From contig JAKAVM010000076.1 in assembly GCA_021827485.1 (NCBI GenBank), forward strand, positions 1-45,676: 45,676 nucleotides of DNA, given 5' to 3'. Source of the stretch: Actinomycetes bacterium. GTDB taxonomy: Bacteria > Actinomycetota > Acidimicrobiia > Acidimicrobiales > JAKAVM01. Shown here one piece after another: positions 25,010-33,446 of this stretch. The position numbers and the translations under genes are program-made. The notes below the pieces were generated by a model. It searched no databases, was not told the origin of the DNA, and saw nothing but the letters and a program-made list of their open reading frames with translations. Positions within the stretch are counted from its first letter, which is position 1; each line of letters starts with the position of its first letter.

Positions 25010-28000
25010 GTGAACCAGCCCCTGAGCAGATGTACTCGACTAGCTATCACAACTCTAGTGAGTTTGACTTTGATAATTTCACTAGCTTCGCAAAGCGCCT
25101 CAGCATTGAGCACCGGAGCCGTGAGCCCGGGTAAGAAGCCGCTATCAACAACCCATCGCTTTTTGCCTAATTTAGTTAGTCCTAGACTTGGGACTTCCGC
25201 TCAAGGAAGCTTTCCCAGCAACTACCCAGCCACTATCACGGGTCCTGAGGTGGTAAATAATCAGCCTCCATTTTCAACTCCCGTAGCGATAGAATCAATA
25301 GCTTGCCCAAGTACAATGACTTGTATTGTAGGCGATCAAAACGGACAAATTCTCACAACAAATAATTCAAATGGCCAATGGGGAAACTTGTCTAACATTT
25401 TGCCCAACTCACGAGGTGGTGCAATTGACTCAATCGTGTGCAGAAATACATCCGATTGCTTGGCGGCTGGGGTCAACGGCTGGATCTATTCAACTTCAAA
25501 TCTGAGCGACACGGGTCCGGGAGCTTCCAGCGCAGTAGTGGGAGCTACATGGTCTGTAAGTAATATCGACACTGGTAACACGATTAACAGTCTCGCCTGT
25601 CCTTTAGTCACGGAATGTTATGGCGTTGACTCAAACGGAAATCTACTTAGCTCTACAAATGCTTTCACCCCATCGCCAACATGGAGCCGAACGCTGATTG
25701 ACTACACCTCGACTATCCCAGTAACAAAAATAGCTCTAAGTGCAATTTATTGTGTAACTCCGACGTGGTGTGCAGCAACTGACCAATCAGGAAATTTTCT
25801 ATACACGACTAATGCCAACACTAATCCAGCCGAGTGGATTGCTTACAACATAGATGGTGGCAGTGACCTAACTAGCCTTAGCTGCACCTCCACTTATTAT
25901 TGTATAGCGACTGACATCTACGGGAATGTTCTTCAAAGTCCAAACCCTGCTGGGGGATCTTCCACTTGGTCAAAACATCAACTTCCCAATGCAAGCGACC
26001 TGGCTTCGATGAGTTGTCCAAATGCAAGCGAGTGCATTGCAGTTAGCGCGAGTGGAGAGTCATTTATGAATAATGGACTTCCATCGTCCAATTCAGCGCA
26101 GGCTTGGACAACAGTGTCGATGGGCGAGTTTGGCGCTACAGAGGTAACCTGCCCGTCTACTAGCGACTGCTTTGCGGTAGATGATAGAGGAAACATTCTA
26201 GAAGATCTAAACTCGCAAAGTACCTCGGCATCTAGCTGGTCAAGAGTGGCAAGCGATGGCAATAATTCGCTGTCGTCAATATCGTGTGTATCTTCATCCC
26301 TATGCGTTGGCGCGTCGGGTCAATTCATCTCAACGAGTACAGATGCTTTCCAGGCATCACCAACGTGGAGTAATAGTATGGTGGGATATTCACCCACCCA
26401 GACGGCATCAAACATACTTGGTATTAGCTGCCCAACTATTAACTTATGTATAGGGGTCGACTCTACGGGCGATATTATATACTCGGTAAATCCTACTGAA
26501 GGTGGATCGACTTACAATATTGTCAATGTCGACTTATCGACTGCTATAACTTCTATCTCATGTCCAAATGTATCGCTTTGTGTAGCAGTTGACAAACGGG
26601 GGAATATTCTTTCAAGTTTGAATCCGACAGGACAGCTATCGAGTTGGAATGTCGACTATGCAGATCCTGGCCACTCAATAGTTTCTATCAGTTGTCCCTC
26701 ATCTAGTCTTTGTATAGCGCTTGATAGTGCAGGCAACATTTTGGCTAATACCGATCCAACCAACGTCGCCAACCCATCCTGGATTATTTTCAATGTTGAT
26801 GGATCTAATGATCCCACTAGTATCACTTGTGCCGATATATCACTATGCTTACTTACCGATAGTGTAGGCAACGTAATAGTCTCATCAAATCCCGCCGGAG
26901 GCGCTTCACAATGGAATGTCCAAACTATCGACTCACAAACTCCACTGGTATCTTCGGGCTGTACAAACCTCAACCAATGTTTCGTCTCGGATTCGCAGGG
27001 CAACTTACTCGTCAGCACTGACCCACTTTCGGACAAGTGGTATAGCGGCAATCTTCTTACCAACTCTGAATTGACCAGCTTTTCATGCAGCCAATCCAAT
27101 GAGTGCTTATCAGTCGATAGTACAGGCCACTCCTGGATAGCTCAGTTCAACGCTCCTACTACTTCTCTTGTGCTAACCCCGAAAAGGCGATCGGGTTGGC
27201 AAGGGAAACATCTGACTAGCGCCCCGGACAATCTCAATAGAGCACTTGGCCATTTGGCAACATCGAGCTTTTGGAAAATTCCTTCCTCCGTGGCTTCAGT
27301 ACCGGTGCTTTCCGTTTCGTGTTCCACGGCATACTTTTGTGCTAGCGCTACATCCTCTGGCGATGCTTATACATATAATGGTACGAGTTGGGCTGGTCCG
27401 ACTACTGTGACCGCCGGAGGGACAAGTTTGGATTCGATTGCGTGTATTACAAGTACTTCAACTTGTGTTGGAGTTGACAGCGCTGGGAACGCTTATGTCT
27501 ACTCAGGGGGATGGGCTGGTCCAACTACTGTGACTTCTGGAGGAACAAGTTTGTCTTCCGTCTCTTGTACTTCAACTTCCTTCTGTATGGCAGTAGGAAC
27601 CAATGGAGATGCCTATATTTATGACGGTACAAGTTGGACGGCTGGAAGTTCGGTGGGGATAGACCTGTCTTCCGTCTCTTGTACTTCAACTTCCTTCTGT
27701 ATGGCAGTAGGAACCAATGGAGATGCCTATATTTATGACGGTACAAGTTGGACGGCAAACAGTGTTGATAACACAGCGGGACTTACTTCAATATCGTGTC
27801 CAGTCGTCAAATTCTGCGCTGGAGTTGACTCAAAAGGAAATGTTGTAATTTACAATGCCGGTAACTGGTCCGCTCCCCAGCTAATCGATGGATCGGGTAC
27901 GCTTTCCATGGAATCAATTAGTTGCCCAAGCGCTGCTTTTTGTGCCGCATCGGACTCAATTGGCGATGTAACTGTTTCAGACGACCCGACTAACCTTCAA

Positions 28001-29554
28001 ATCAATACCCCGACTACGCCAGGTGGAATTATCGGAGTTAGTTATTCAACCTCACTTAGTGCTTCAGGTGGAGTTGGACCACTATCGTTTTCCTCTGGAG
28101 CACAGTTGCCGGGGGGTCTTTCACTTTCGGCGAGTGGAGTAATCTCAGGGACTCCAACACTTACAGGAGAATACGGCTTTACGGTTACGGTTACCGATTC
28201 ACTTGGAGATAGTGCTTCAATCAATGTAACAATTACAGTCAGCGAACAGCCTAATCTTGCTATCACTACCGTATCGCTTCCAGATGGAGTAGTTGGTACG
28301 CCATATAGTGCTCTTTTGTCGGCTACCGGAGGAGATGGATCCTATAGCTGGGCTGTCATTTCAGGTTCGCTGCCAAATGAACTCAGCATCACTCCTGAAA
28401 CAGGTTTGGCTTCACAAACGCCATCCTCAACCGGATTAATTACAGGTACTCCAACTACCGCTCAAGTTGACAATATCGAGCTTGAGGTTACCGATGGCGC
28501 TTCGATCCCACTAACTGCCATCGCCTGGTTGACCATCACAATCACTCAATCAATGTCCCCTAGTAATTTTCAAGTTCTTACATCGACAGCCCCAAGTGTT
28601 AGCGCTGGAGGCGAGTATTCAATTGACTTAGAAGCCCAAGGAGGATTTATCCCCTATAGCTGGCAGATCGCCAGCGGTTCGCTGCCGCCGGGATTAGGAC
28701 TATCGCCAGCGGGCTTGATTAGCGGTATTGCTGATTCTCCGGGCACGTATAACCTGACCATCTCAGCATCTGACTCGTCAACACCAGCAAATACCGGACA
28801 AGTTAGCCTTAGAATCTCAGTTATGCCAACTTCGGCGACAGACGGACTAATTAGCGTTGGGAGCAACGGTTCTCAAGTAAGTTACGGAAGCGCCCAAGAT
28901 CTAAGTAGCTCAGGAGGTACCCTAGAGGGCCAACCAACCGTAGGATTCGCATCTAGCCGCGCTATCGTTGGCTACTGGCTCACCAACGCGCAAGGAAATG
29001 TTCAAGCTTATGGCGATGCTCAGTTCTATGGCTCGGCTGGCAATCTAACTCTTACCAAACCAATTGTCGGCATGGCAGCTAGCCCCGATGGTAAAGGGTA
29101 CTGGCTGGTGGCATCCGACGGAGGCATTTTTTCTTATGGCGATGCTCAGTTCTATGGTTCTATGGGCGCCAACGCTCTTAGCAGCCCGATTGTCGGCATG
29201 GCAGCTAGCCCCGATGGTAAAGGGTACTGGCTGGTGGCATCCGACGGAGGCATTTTTTCTTATGGTGACGCTCAGTTCTATGGCTCGGCTGGGAATTATG
29301 GTTCGACTCAGCTCAACGGCTCGGCTGGGAATTATGGTTCGACTCAGCTCAACGGCTCGGCTGGCAATCTAACTCTTACCATACCAATTGTCGGCATGGC
29401 AGCTAGCCCCGATGGTAAAGGGTACTGGCTGGTGGCATCCGACGGAGGCATTTTTTCTTATGGCGATGCTACGGTAATTTACGAACAGGGCGAGCCATTT
29501 GCCCCGCCTGGCCAAATTATGCCTACCAACATCTTAGGAATTGGAACCACATAA
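25010..29554 (+). CDS. giant secreted repeat protein with propeller-like, Ig-like and YGDAQFYGS repeats
   Basis: This 1514-residue exported protein starts at GTG 25010, with a signal peptide ending near residue 33 (SQSASA). Residues about 90-760 and 800-1010 hold many units of about 40 residues built on SISCPSSSLCVAVDS.GNIL, each with two cysteines six or seven residues apart, suggesting disulfide-stapled propeller blades. Residues about 1015-1290 carry Ig-like, putative He_PIG-type modules (LPGGLSLSASGVISGTPT). The C-terminus has three near-identical units containing GYWLVASDGGIFSYGDAQFY. No membrane anchor or sorting signal is visible at the end. I see no enzyme motif. A surface, adhesive or matrix role is inferred from architecture. 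The last gene of the window shares the GYWLVASDGG repeat. Confidence 0.85.
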   Translation: MNQPLSRCTRLAITTLVSLTLIISLASQSASALSTGAVSPGKKPLSTTHRFLPNLVSPRLGTSAQGSFPSNYPATITGPEVVNNQPPFSTPVAIESIACPSTMTCIVGDQNGQILTTNNSNGQWGNLSNILPNSRGGAIDSIVCRNTSDCLAAGVNGWIYSTSNLSDTGPGASSAVVGATWSVSNIDTGNTINSLACPLVTECYGVDSNGNLLSSTNAFTPSPTWSRTLIDYTSTIPVTKIALSAIYCVTPTWCAATDQSGNFLYTTNANTNPAEWIAYNIDGGSDLTSLSCTSTYYCIATDIYGNVLQSPNPAGGSSTWSKHQLPNASDLASMSCPNASECIAVSASGESFMNNGLPSSNSAQAWTTVSMGEFGATEVTCPSTSDCFAVDDRGNILEDLNSQSTSASSWSRVASDGNNSLSSISCVSSSLCVGASGQFISTSTDAFQASPTWSNSMVGYSPTQTASNILGISCPTINLCIGVDSTGDIIYSVNPTEGGSTYNIVNVDLSTAITSISCPNVSLCVAVDKRGNILSSLNPTGQLSSWNVDYADPGHSIVSISCPSSSLCIALDSAGNILANTDPTNVANPSWIIFNVDGSNDPTSITCADISLCLLTDSVGNVIVSSNPAGGASQWNVQTIDSQTPLVSSGCTNLNQCFVSDSQGNLLVSTDPLSDKWYSGNLLTNSELTSFSCSQSNECLSVDSTGHSWIAQFNAPTTSLVLTPKRRSGWQGKHLTSAPDNLNRALGHLATSSFWKIPSSVASVPVLSVSCSTAYFCASATSSGDAYTYNGTSWAGPTTVTAGGTSLDSIACITSTSTCVGVDSAGNAYVYSGGWAGPTTVTSGGTSLSSVSCTSTSFCMAVGTNGDAYIYDGTSWTAGSSVGIDLSSVSCTSTSFCMAVGTNGDAYIYDGTSWTANSVDNTAGLTSISCPVVKFCAGVDSKGNVVIYNAGNWSAPQLIDGSGTLSMESISCPSAAFCAASDSIGDVTVSDDPTNLQINTPTTPGGIIGVSYSTSLSASGGVGPLSFSSGAQLPGGLSLSASGVISGTPTLTGEYGFTVTVTDSLGDSASINVTITVSEQPNLAITTVSLPDGVVGTPYSALLSATGGDGSYSWAVISGSLPNELSITPETGLASQTPSSTGLITGTPTTAQVDNIELEVTDGASIPLTAIAWLTITITQSMSPSNFQVLTSTAPSVSAGGEYSIDLEAQGGFIPYSWQIASGSLPPGLGLSPAGLISGIADSPGTYNLTISASDSSTPANTGQVSLRISVMPTSATDGLISVGSNGSQVSYGSAQDLSSSGGTLEGQPTVGFASSRAIVGYWLTNAQGNVQAYGDAQFYGSAGNLTLTKPIVGMAASPDGKGYWLVASDGGIFSYGDAQFYGSMGANALSSPIVGMAASPDGKGYWLVASDGGIFSYGDAQFYGSAGNYGSTQLNGSAGNYGSTQLNGSAGNLTLTIPIVGMAASPDGKGYWLVASDGGIFSYGDATVIYEQGEPFAPPGQIMPTNILGIGTT
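29030..29470 (+). repeat. three near-identical copies encoding the GYWLVASDGG unit, plus a 36-bp tandem repeat
   Basis: A block of about 95 bases starting ccaattgtcggcatggcagc recurs near 29060, 29188 and 29385, nearly without change. Between the second and third copies, a 36-bp unit starting ggctcggctgggaattatgg is tandemly duplicated from 29282 and 29318, with a partial third copy from 29354. Near-perfect nucleotide identity implies recent duplication or gene conversion. Confidence 0.9.
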
Positions 29555-29603
29555 CGGTCCTTGATTTAACATGATACGGAAGAGAGGGCGTAATCTAAGA
29601 GAA

Positions 29604-29909
29604 CTACGCGCTCTTGTGTAACTCTACATCGACAACAAGCCCAAGGGCTGTCGCTGCCCGTTGAAGCGTCGCCAGGGTCGGGGAAACGGTGCCTGACTCA
29701 AGCCTACCGATAGAAGCCTGGCTCGTTCCCATGCGCTGAGCCAACTCTCGTTGACTCAAGCCAGCAGCCTTTCGAGCCTCACGGATTCGCGCCCCAACTT
29801 CAAATGCAAAACGAGCTTCAGCACTGGCCCGTTCATAACTTGCTCTCTCGTCTGCCGACATAACGCCTAATCGCATCGCTTTCAGATTGGTCCAACTCAT
29901 CCTAACCAT
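29604..29909 (-). CDS. HigA-type XRE-family antitoxin
   Basis: This 101-residue protein has a C-terminal helix-turn-helix of the XRE/Cro type (ARIREARKAAGLSQRELAQR, then GTSQASIGRLESG, then TLATLQRAATALGL). The order toxin then antitoxin, with 13 bases between them, is that of HigBA modules. It should bind the toxin and repress the operon through the palindrome at 30279-30299. The ATG start follows an aggag ribosome site by ten bases. Local GC looks higher than in neighbouring genes, which fits a mobile module. Its last bases form a weak imperfect stem with downstream sequence (agagggcgta / tacgcgctct around 29583-29612) that may help termination. Confidence 0.85.
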   Translation of the reverse strand: MVRMSWTNLKAMRLGVMSADERASYERASAEARFAFEVGARIREARKAAGLSQRELAQRMGTSQASIGRLESGTVSPTLATLQRAATALGLVVDVELHKSA

Positions 29910-29922
29910 GATTCTTCAACTC

Positions 29923-30273
29923 CTATACTATGTGGCCTTGATCACCGCGAGCCTGCATTGCGCGTCTTGCCCGTTCCACTTCAAAACGCTCGTTCGACCG
30001 TTGCTTGCGAAATACTGTCAACAATATGATCCTCCTATCTAACGTAAAATAAAAAGTAATTCGTTGTGCGACTTTATCAAGATCGAATCGCAATTCGAAC
30101 AATCCCCCTCCCAGGGAGCGGGAGTGGGGCATGCGTAAAGAGGAACCTCTTTTTGCCAAGTTATCGATGCGAATTTCGACGTAAGCAAACTCATTGGGCT
30201 TCAGTGACATTAGCCACTCCGCTACCTCGGGCTCTAGTTCGATTGACCATGGTGACACCATAAATGATGTCAT
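29923..30273 (-). CDS. HigB/RelE-type toxin
   Basis: The RelE-superfamily fold is recognisable from IELEPEVAEWLMSLKPNEFA, SRSLGGGLFELRFDL, RITFYFTLDRRIILLTVFRKQ and the basic C-terminus. It belongs to the phage-derived Gp49-like / HigB group of mRNA interferases that act on ribosome-bound messages. Start choice is open: GTG 30285, ATG 30273, ATG 30261 and GTG 30258 are all in frame. I use 30273 because the 21-bp operator lies just upstream. A -35 TTGACA inside the operator with a weak -10 would instead favour a leaderless start at 30258-30261. It is the first gene of the toxin-antitoxin operon. Confidence 0.8.
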   Translation of the reverse strand: MTSFMVSPWSIELEPEVAEWLMSLKPNEFAYVEIRIDNLAKRGSSLRMPHSRSLGGGLFELRFDLDKVAQRITFYFTLDRRIILLTVFRKQRSNERFEVERARRAMQARGDQGHIV

Positions 30274-30278
30274 ACTAC

Positions 30279-30299
30279 TTGCCACTTGTCAAGGGGCAA
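30279..30299. promoter_or_regulatory. 21-bp palindromic operator of the toxin-antitoxin operon
   Basis: TTGCCACTTGTCAAGGGGCAA reads TTGCC-n-CTTG-n-CAAG-n-GGCAA, symmetric at 9 of 10 base pairs around a central base. It sits immediately upstream of the toxin gene. On the minus strand it contains TTGACA (30292-30287), a perfect -35 hexamer, so repressor binding would block RNA polymerase. XRE antitoxins of this class normally autoregulate this way. Confidence 0.7.
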
Positions 30300-30349
30300 A
30301 TACATTGACCTGCATCCTGGGTGAAAGAAGGATCTTGAAAGGTGGATTA

Positions 30350-30895
30350 CTACAAGGAGAATCTTGGACGCTCTGAGTTGGATAATTCCAAGTATTTCTT
30401 GCACCTTTGATCGCGCTCAGAGATAATTGGATTGTCCACTCCCCAATCAATATCTAGGTGAGGATCGTTCCAGATGACCCCCAATTCATCGTTGGGATCG
30501 TAGTAGCGATCAACTTGATAGTAAAGAGTAAGATTGGTCAGAGAAGCAAATCCGTGGCCAACCCCCGGCGGGACATAAACTCCCAGTGCATCGTCACTTG
30601 AAATGTCCTTGATCCATTTTGAACCCTGCGTTGGAGAGCCTACTCGGAGATCATAAAGGACAACTCGGGCTATTCCATTGACAACATACCAATAATCAGC
30701 TTGTTTCAGATGGAAGTGTAAACCCACGATACAGTTTGCAACTTTATCTGACCTATTGCTCTGTAACATTGGTGGCTTACCTTCAAACCACTCTTGCCGA
30801 TATGTTTCCAAAAAGCTTCCGCGCTCATCAATATTTGCACTAAGACTTACTAGAACCGCCCCGTCGATCTCAAGAATTGGGTCTACACTCGCCAC
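30350..30895 (-). CDS. dTDP-4-dehydrorhamnose 3,5-epimerase-like protein (RmlC family)
   Basis: This cupin-fold sugar-nucleotide epimerase family member has 181 residues. Family segments visible are DERGSFLETYRQEWF, NCIVGLHFHLKQADYW (with the catalytic His of GLHFH), VGSPTQGSKW, VPPGVGHGFASL and YYQVDRYYDPNDELGVIWND. It should work in the dTDP-rhamnose or a related deoxysugar pathway, but rmlA, rmlB and rmlD are not nearby, so it may serve a different nucleotide sugar. The start is GTG at 30895 with no clear ribosome site. It lies 36 bases after the flavin reductase stop on the same strand, so it may be the last gene of the pilT operon. Confidence 0.85.
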   Translation of the reverse strand: MASVDPILEIDGAVLVSLSANIDERGSFLETYRQEWFEGKPPMLQSNRSDKVANCIVGLHFHLKQADYWYVVNGIARVVLYDLRVGSPTQGSKWIKDISSDDALGVYVPPGVGHGFASLTNLTLYYQVDRYYDPNDELGVIWNDPHLDIDWGVDNPIISERDQRCKKYLELSNSERPRFSL

Positions 30896-30931
30896 TGTTA
30901 AACTGAGCCCGAATTTGATACCGAGTCTGAA

Positions 30932-31432
30932 TTACGCATGGAAATAACCGAATCCACCTCTATAAAATATGATCGGCTCACCGCTTTGTGTGCCTAGATC
31001 AGTAACCAGCATAGATACGAGAAAGTGATCTCCTGCTTCGTATACTTGATCTACGCTGCACTCCAACCAAGCAAGACAACCATCCAGTATCGGAGCGCCG
31101 TTAGATCCTCGTCGATATCCGACTCCTTCAAACTTATCTTGACCCTTACCTGCAAAATTGCGTGCTAGCGACTCATGGCCATCGCATAGAAAGTTTACGC
31201 ACCCTAACTTGGCGTTAGAAAGTCTCGGCCAAGTATCTGAAGACTTAGAAGGAGCAATGGCAATGAGTGGAGGGTCGAGTGAAAGCGACATGAATGACTG
31301 ACAGGTAAAGCCTGCCGGACCGTCCAAATCATAGGTTGTGACGACAGTTACCCCCGATGCGAAGTGGCCAAGAACTTCTCGAAATCGCGCCTGGTCAAAA
31401 CTGCTGGCTCCAATCAAGTCAATATCAGACAT
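30932..31432 (-). CDS. flavin reductase-like FMN-binding protein
   Basis: This protein of 166 residues belongs to the flavin reductase (NADH:FMN oxidoreductase, HpaC/DIM6-NTAB) family. Typical segments are FREVLGHFASGVTVVTT, GFTCQSFMSLSLDPPLIAIA, NAKLGCVNFLCDGHESLARN and DHFLVSMLV. Such proteins supply reduced flavin to monooxygenases, but no monooxygenase is adjacent. I chose ATG 31432 because aggtgg lies nine bases upstream; GTG 31444, touching the previous stop codon, is the alternative. It immediately follows the metallo-beta-lactamase-fold gene and is almost certainly co-transcribed with it and pilT. Confidence 0.85.
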   Translation of the reverse strand: MSDIDLIGASSFDQARFREVLGHFASGVTVVTTYDLDGPAGFTCQSFMSLSLDPPLIAIAPSKSSDTWPRLSNAKLGCVNFLCDGHESLARNFAGKGQDKFEGVGYRRGSNGAPILDGCLAWLECSVDQVYEAGDHFLVSMLVTDLGTQSGEPIIFYRGGFGYFHA

Positions 31433-31444
31433 TCCGCTACCCAC

Positions 31445-32275
31445 CTAAAGATCAATCGTCATACCTTCCTTGGCTACTACAAGATTCAAATTAAACTTCT
31501 CCGCGCTCTTACATGCTTGAACAGAAATATGCCTCATAATAGTATCGTTATGCGATGGATCATGATGGAATATAATAAGGGTCCGTGCTCCCGCAGATAG
31601 CGCAACATGTATCGCATATTCTATAGTACAATGTCCCCAATCCGATTTTGATAAGAACTCTTCATTAGTATATTGCGCGTCGTGAACCAAAACATCGACA
31701 TTGTGACAAAGCTCTAACACTTCACTTGAGATTGCCTGCCTATCTTCGGGCATCTGATGATCACTGACATAGGCAAGGGAAACTCCCCTGTCATCAATCC
31801 GATATCCATAGCTCACACCTGGATGAGGAACTCGGGCACACTTGACCGAAACGCTTCCGATCGCAAATTGGAAGCTTGATAGTTCATGAAAAATTAGCTT
31901 GCCTCCCAACTGATCCCAGGCAACTGGAAAAAGCGGTGGCGTAAATGCTTTGTCAAAAGCTTCAATTAATGAACTTCTGCTATCGAACGGACTATATATG
32001 TCCAAATGAGTGCCCGGGTGATGTAACGGCGTAAAAAACGGGAGGCCTTGGATATGGTCCCAATGAGTGTGGCTCACCAAAGCAGCAGCGCTATAAGAAT
32101 CTTGATTCTCGATCTGGCTTGCCAATCTTGTTATCCCGGTCCCCAAGTCAAAAAGTATTGGCTGTCCATCTTCCTGCCTAAATTCGATGCAGGCCGTGTT
32201 GCCCCCAAACTCGGCAAATTCCGGTCCCGGGCAAGGGTAAGACCCTCTTACGCCATGAAATATAACCTGTGGCAC
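31445..32275 (-). CDS. metallo-beta-lactamase-fold hydrolase (possible cyclic phosphodiesterase)
   Basis: This 276-residue enzyme has the metal-binding motif HTHWDHIQG, with further ligands in RVPHPG and VLVHDAQY and a C-terminal FHHDPSHND. The opening (FHGVRGSYPCPGPEFAEFGG, NTACIEF, FDLGTG) is characteristic of an MBL group that includes PhnP-like and cyclic-nucleotide phosphodiesterase-like members. The substrate is unknown. The start is GTG at 32275, two bases after the pilT stop. Coupling to pilT suggests a possible tie to pilus retraction or second-messenger control, but that is inference from operon structure only. Confidence 0.85.
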   Translation of the reverse strand: MPQVIFHGVRGSYPCPGPEFAEFGGNTACIEFRQEDGQPILFDLGTGITRLASQIENQDSYSAAALVSHTHWDHIQGLPFFTPLHHPGTHLDIYSPFDSRSSLIEAFDKAFTPPLFPVAWDQLGGKLIFHELSSFQFAIGSVSVKCARVPHPGVSYGYRIDDRGVSLAYVSDHQMPEDRQAISSEVLELCHNVDVLVHDAQYTNEEFLSKSDWGHCTIEYAIHVALSAGARTLIIFHHDPSHNDTIMRHISVQACKSAEKFNLNLVVAKEGMTIDL

Positions 32276-32277
32276 AC

Positions 32278-33414
32278 CTATGCTGCGCCAGCACTCGGCG
32301 GCATCAAATCGCCTTCTTGACCACCAACAGTAGGAATCAAACCCTTATTTTGAAGAACTACCCTTAGATCGTGCGGATTGGTCGCCGCAAGTAAAGCTTC
32401 CTTGAGCGCAATGACGCCGGCTTCAAAAAGATGAACTATCGACTGATCGAAGGTCTGCATTCCGTAGTAATCACCCTCTTCGATGATTTCCCGAATACCA
32501 TCGGTATGCTCGGGATCTGTAATACATTGCTGAACACGCCCGTTGGGAACCATGATCTCAGCTGCAGCTACCCGTCCTTGACCATCTATAGTACGGACCA
32601 ATCGTTGTCCGATAGTTCCTCTCAAAACAGAGGCGAGTGCAATCCTGGCCTGCTTTTGTTGATAGGGAGCAAAAAAGTCAATAATTCGATTGATCGATTC
32701 GGTCGCATCGGTGGTATGCAGGGTCGATAGAACCAAGTGGCCAGTTTCAGCTGCCGTCAACGCTGCCTGAACTGTTTCCAAGTCCCGCATCTCACCAACT
32801 AAAATTACATCAGGGTCTTGGCGCATTGCAGCCCTGAGCGCTGAGGCAAAGTCTTTGGTATCAATTCCAATCTCTCTCTGCTCAATCGAAGCCATCTTAT
32901 CTCTATGGAGAATTTCAACCGGATCTTCAATGGTGATGATGTGGCATGGCCGTGACCGATTGATATGCTCAACTATTGCTGCCAAGGTAGTAGTTTTCCC
33001 AGAACCGGTTGGACCGGTTACTAAGATCAACCCTCTCTCTTCGTCGGCAAGCCTCGCCACAACCTCGGGAAGCCCGAGTTCCGAAATTGTAGCAGGATCG
33101 GGCATAACCCTCCTCAAGGCCAGGGCCACCGTGGAACGCTGGTGATATACATTCACGCGAAATCGCCCAAGCCCTGGCAGCGAGTACGCACAGTCTGCTT
33201 CGAGTTCCTTTTTGAAATGATCGGCCACATCGGGTCTCATGATGGCCATTGCCATTGACTCTGAGTCTTCAGGACCAATTCTATTTTCGCCTTCCAGCTC
33301 ATATAGAATTCCGTTAACTCGTATTCTCGGCGGAGCGCCAACTTTTATGTGTAGGTCGGATCCCTCGACCTCGCAGAGTTTTGTCAAACACCTGTCTAAC
33401 CATTCGTGTGCCAT
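32278..33414 (-). CDS. pilT: PilT-type twitching motility ATPase
   Basis: PilT is the hexameric ATPase that powers type IV pilus retraction. The 378-residue protein has the N-terminal PAS-like domain (EGSDLHIKVGAPPRIRVNG), Walker A GPTGSGKTTT, Asp box (HIITIEDPVE), Walker B ILVGEMRD, His box (AAETGHLVLSTLHTTDA) and an AIRNLIRE-region counterpart at EALLAATNPHDL. The tail ends in a short acidic/Gly-rich extension. The length is normal. No other pilus gene is in the window. It is the first gene of an operon with the MBL hydrolase and flavin reductase, and is divergent from the epoxide hydrolase-like gene with only 32 bases between starts. Confidence 0.93.
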   Translation of the reverse strand: MAHEWLDRCLTKLCEVEGSDLHIKVGAPPRIRVNGILYELEGENRIGPEDSESMAMAIMRPDVADHFKKELEADCAYSLPGLGRFRVNVYHQRSTVALALRRVMPDPATISELGLPEVVARLADEERGLILVTGPTGSGKTTTLAAIVEHINRSRPCHIITIEDPVEILHRDKMASIEQREIGIDTKDFASALRAAMRQDPDVILVGEMRDLETVQAALTAAETGHLVLSTLHTTDATESINRIIDFFAPYQQKQARIALASVLRGTIGQRLVRTIDGQGRVAAAEIMVPNGRVQQCITDPEHTDGIREIIEEGDYYGMQTFDQSIVHLFEAGVIALKEALLAATNPHDLRVVLQNKGLIPTVGGQEGDLMPPSAGAA

Positions 33415-33446
33415 TGCAAGCTATTCTCTCATGTATTGTTACTTAT

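Noticed and set aside
27525-27758. Minus-strand frame with repeated NLYRHKYRHLHWFLLPYRR
   Set aside because: It is the reverse complement of two duplicated propeller units in the secreted protein and has no ribosome site or plausible product.
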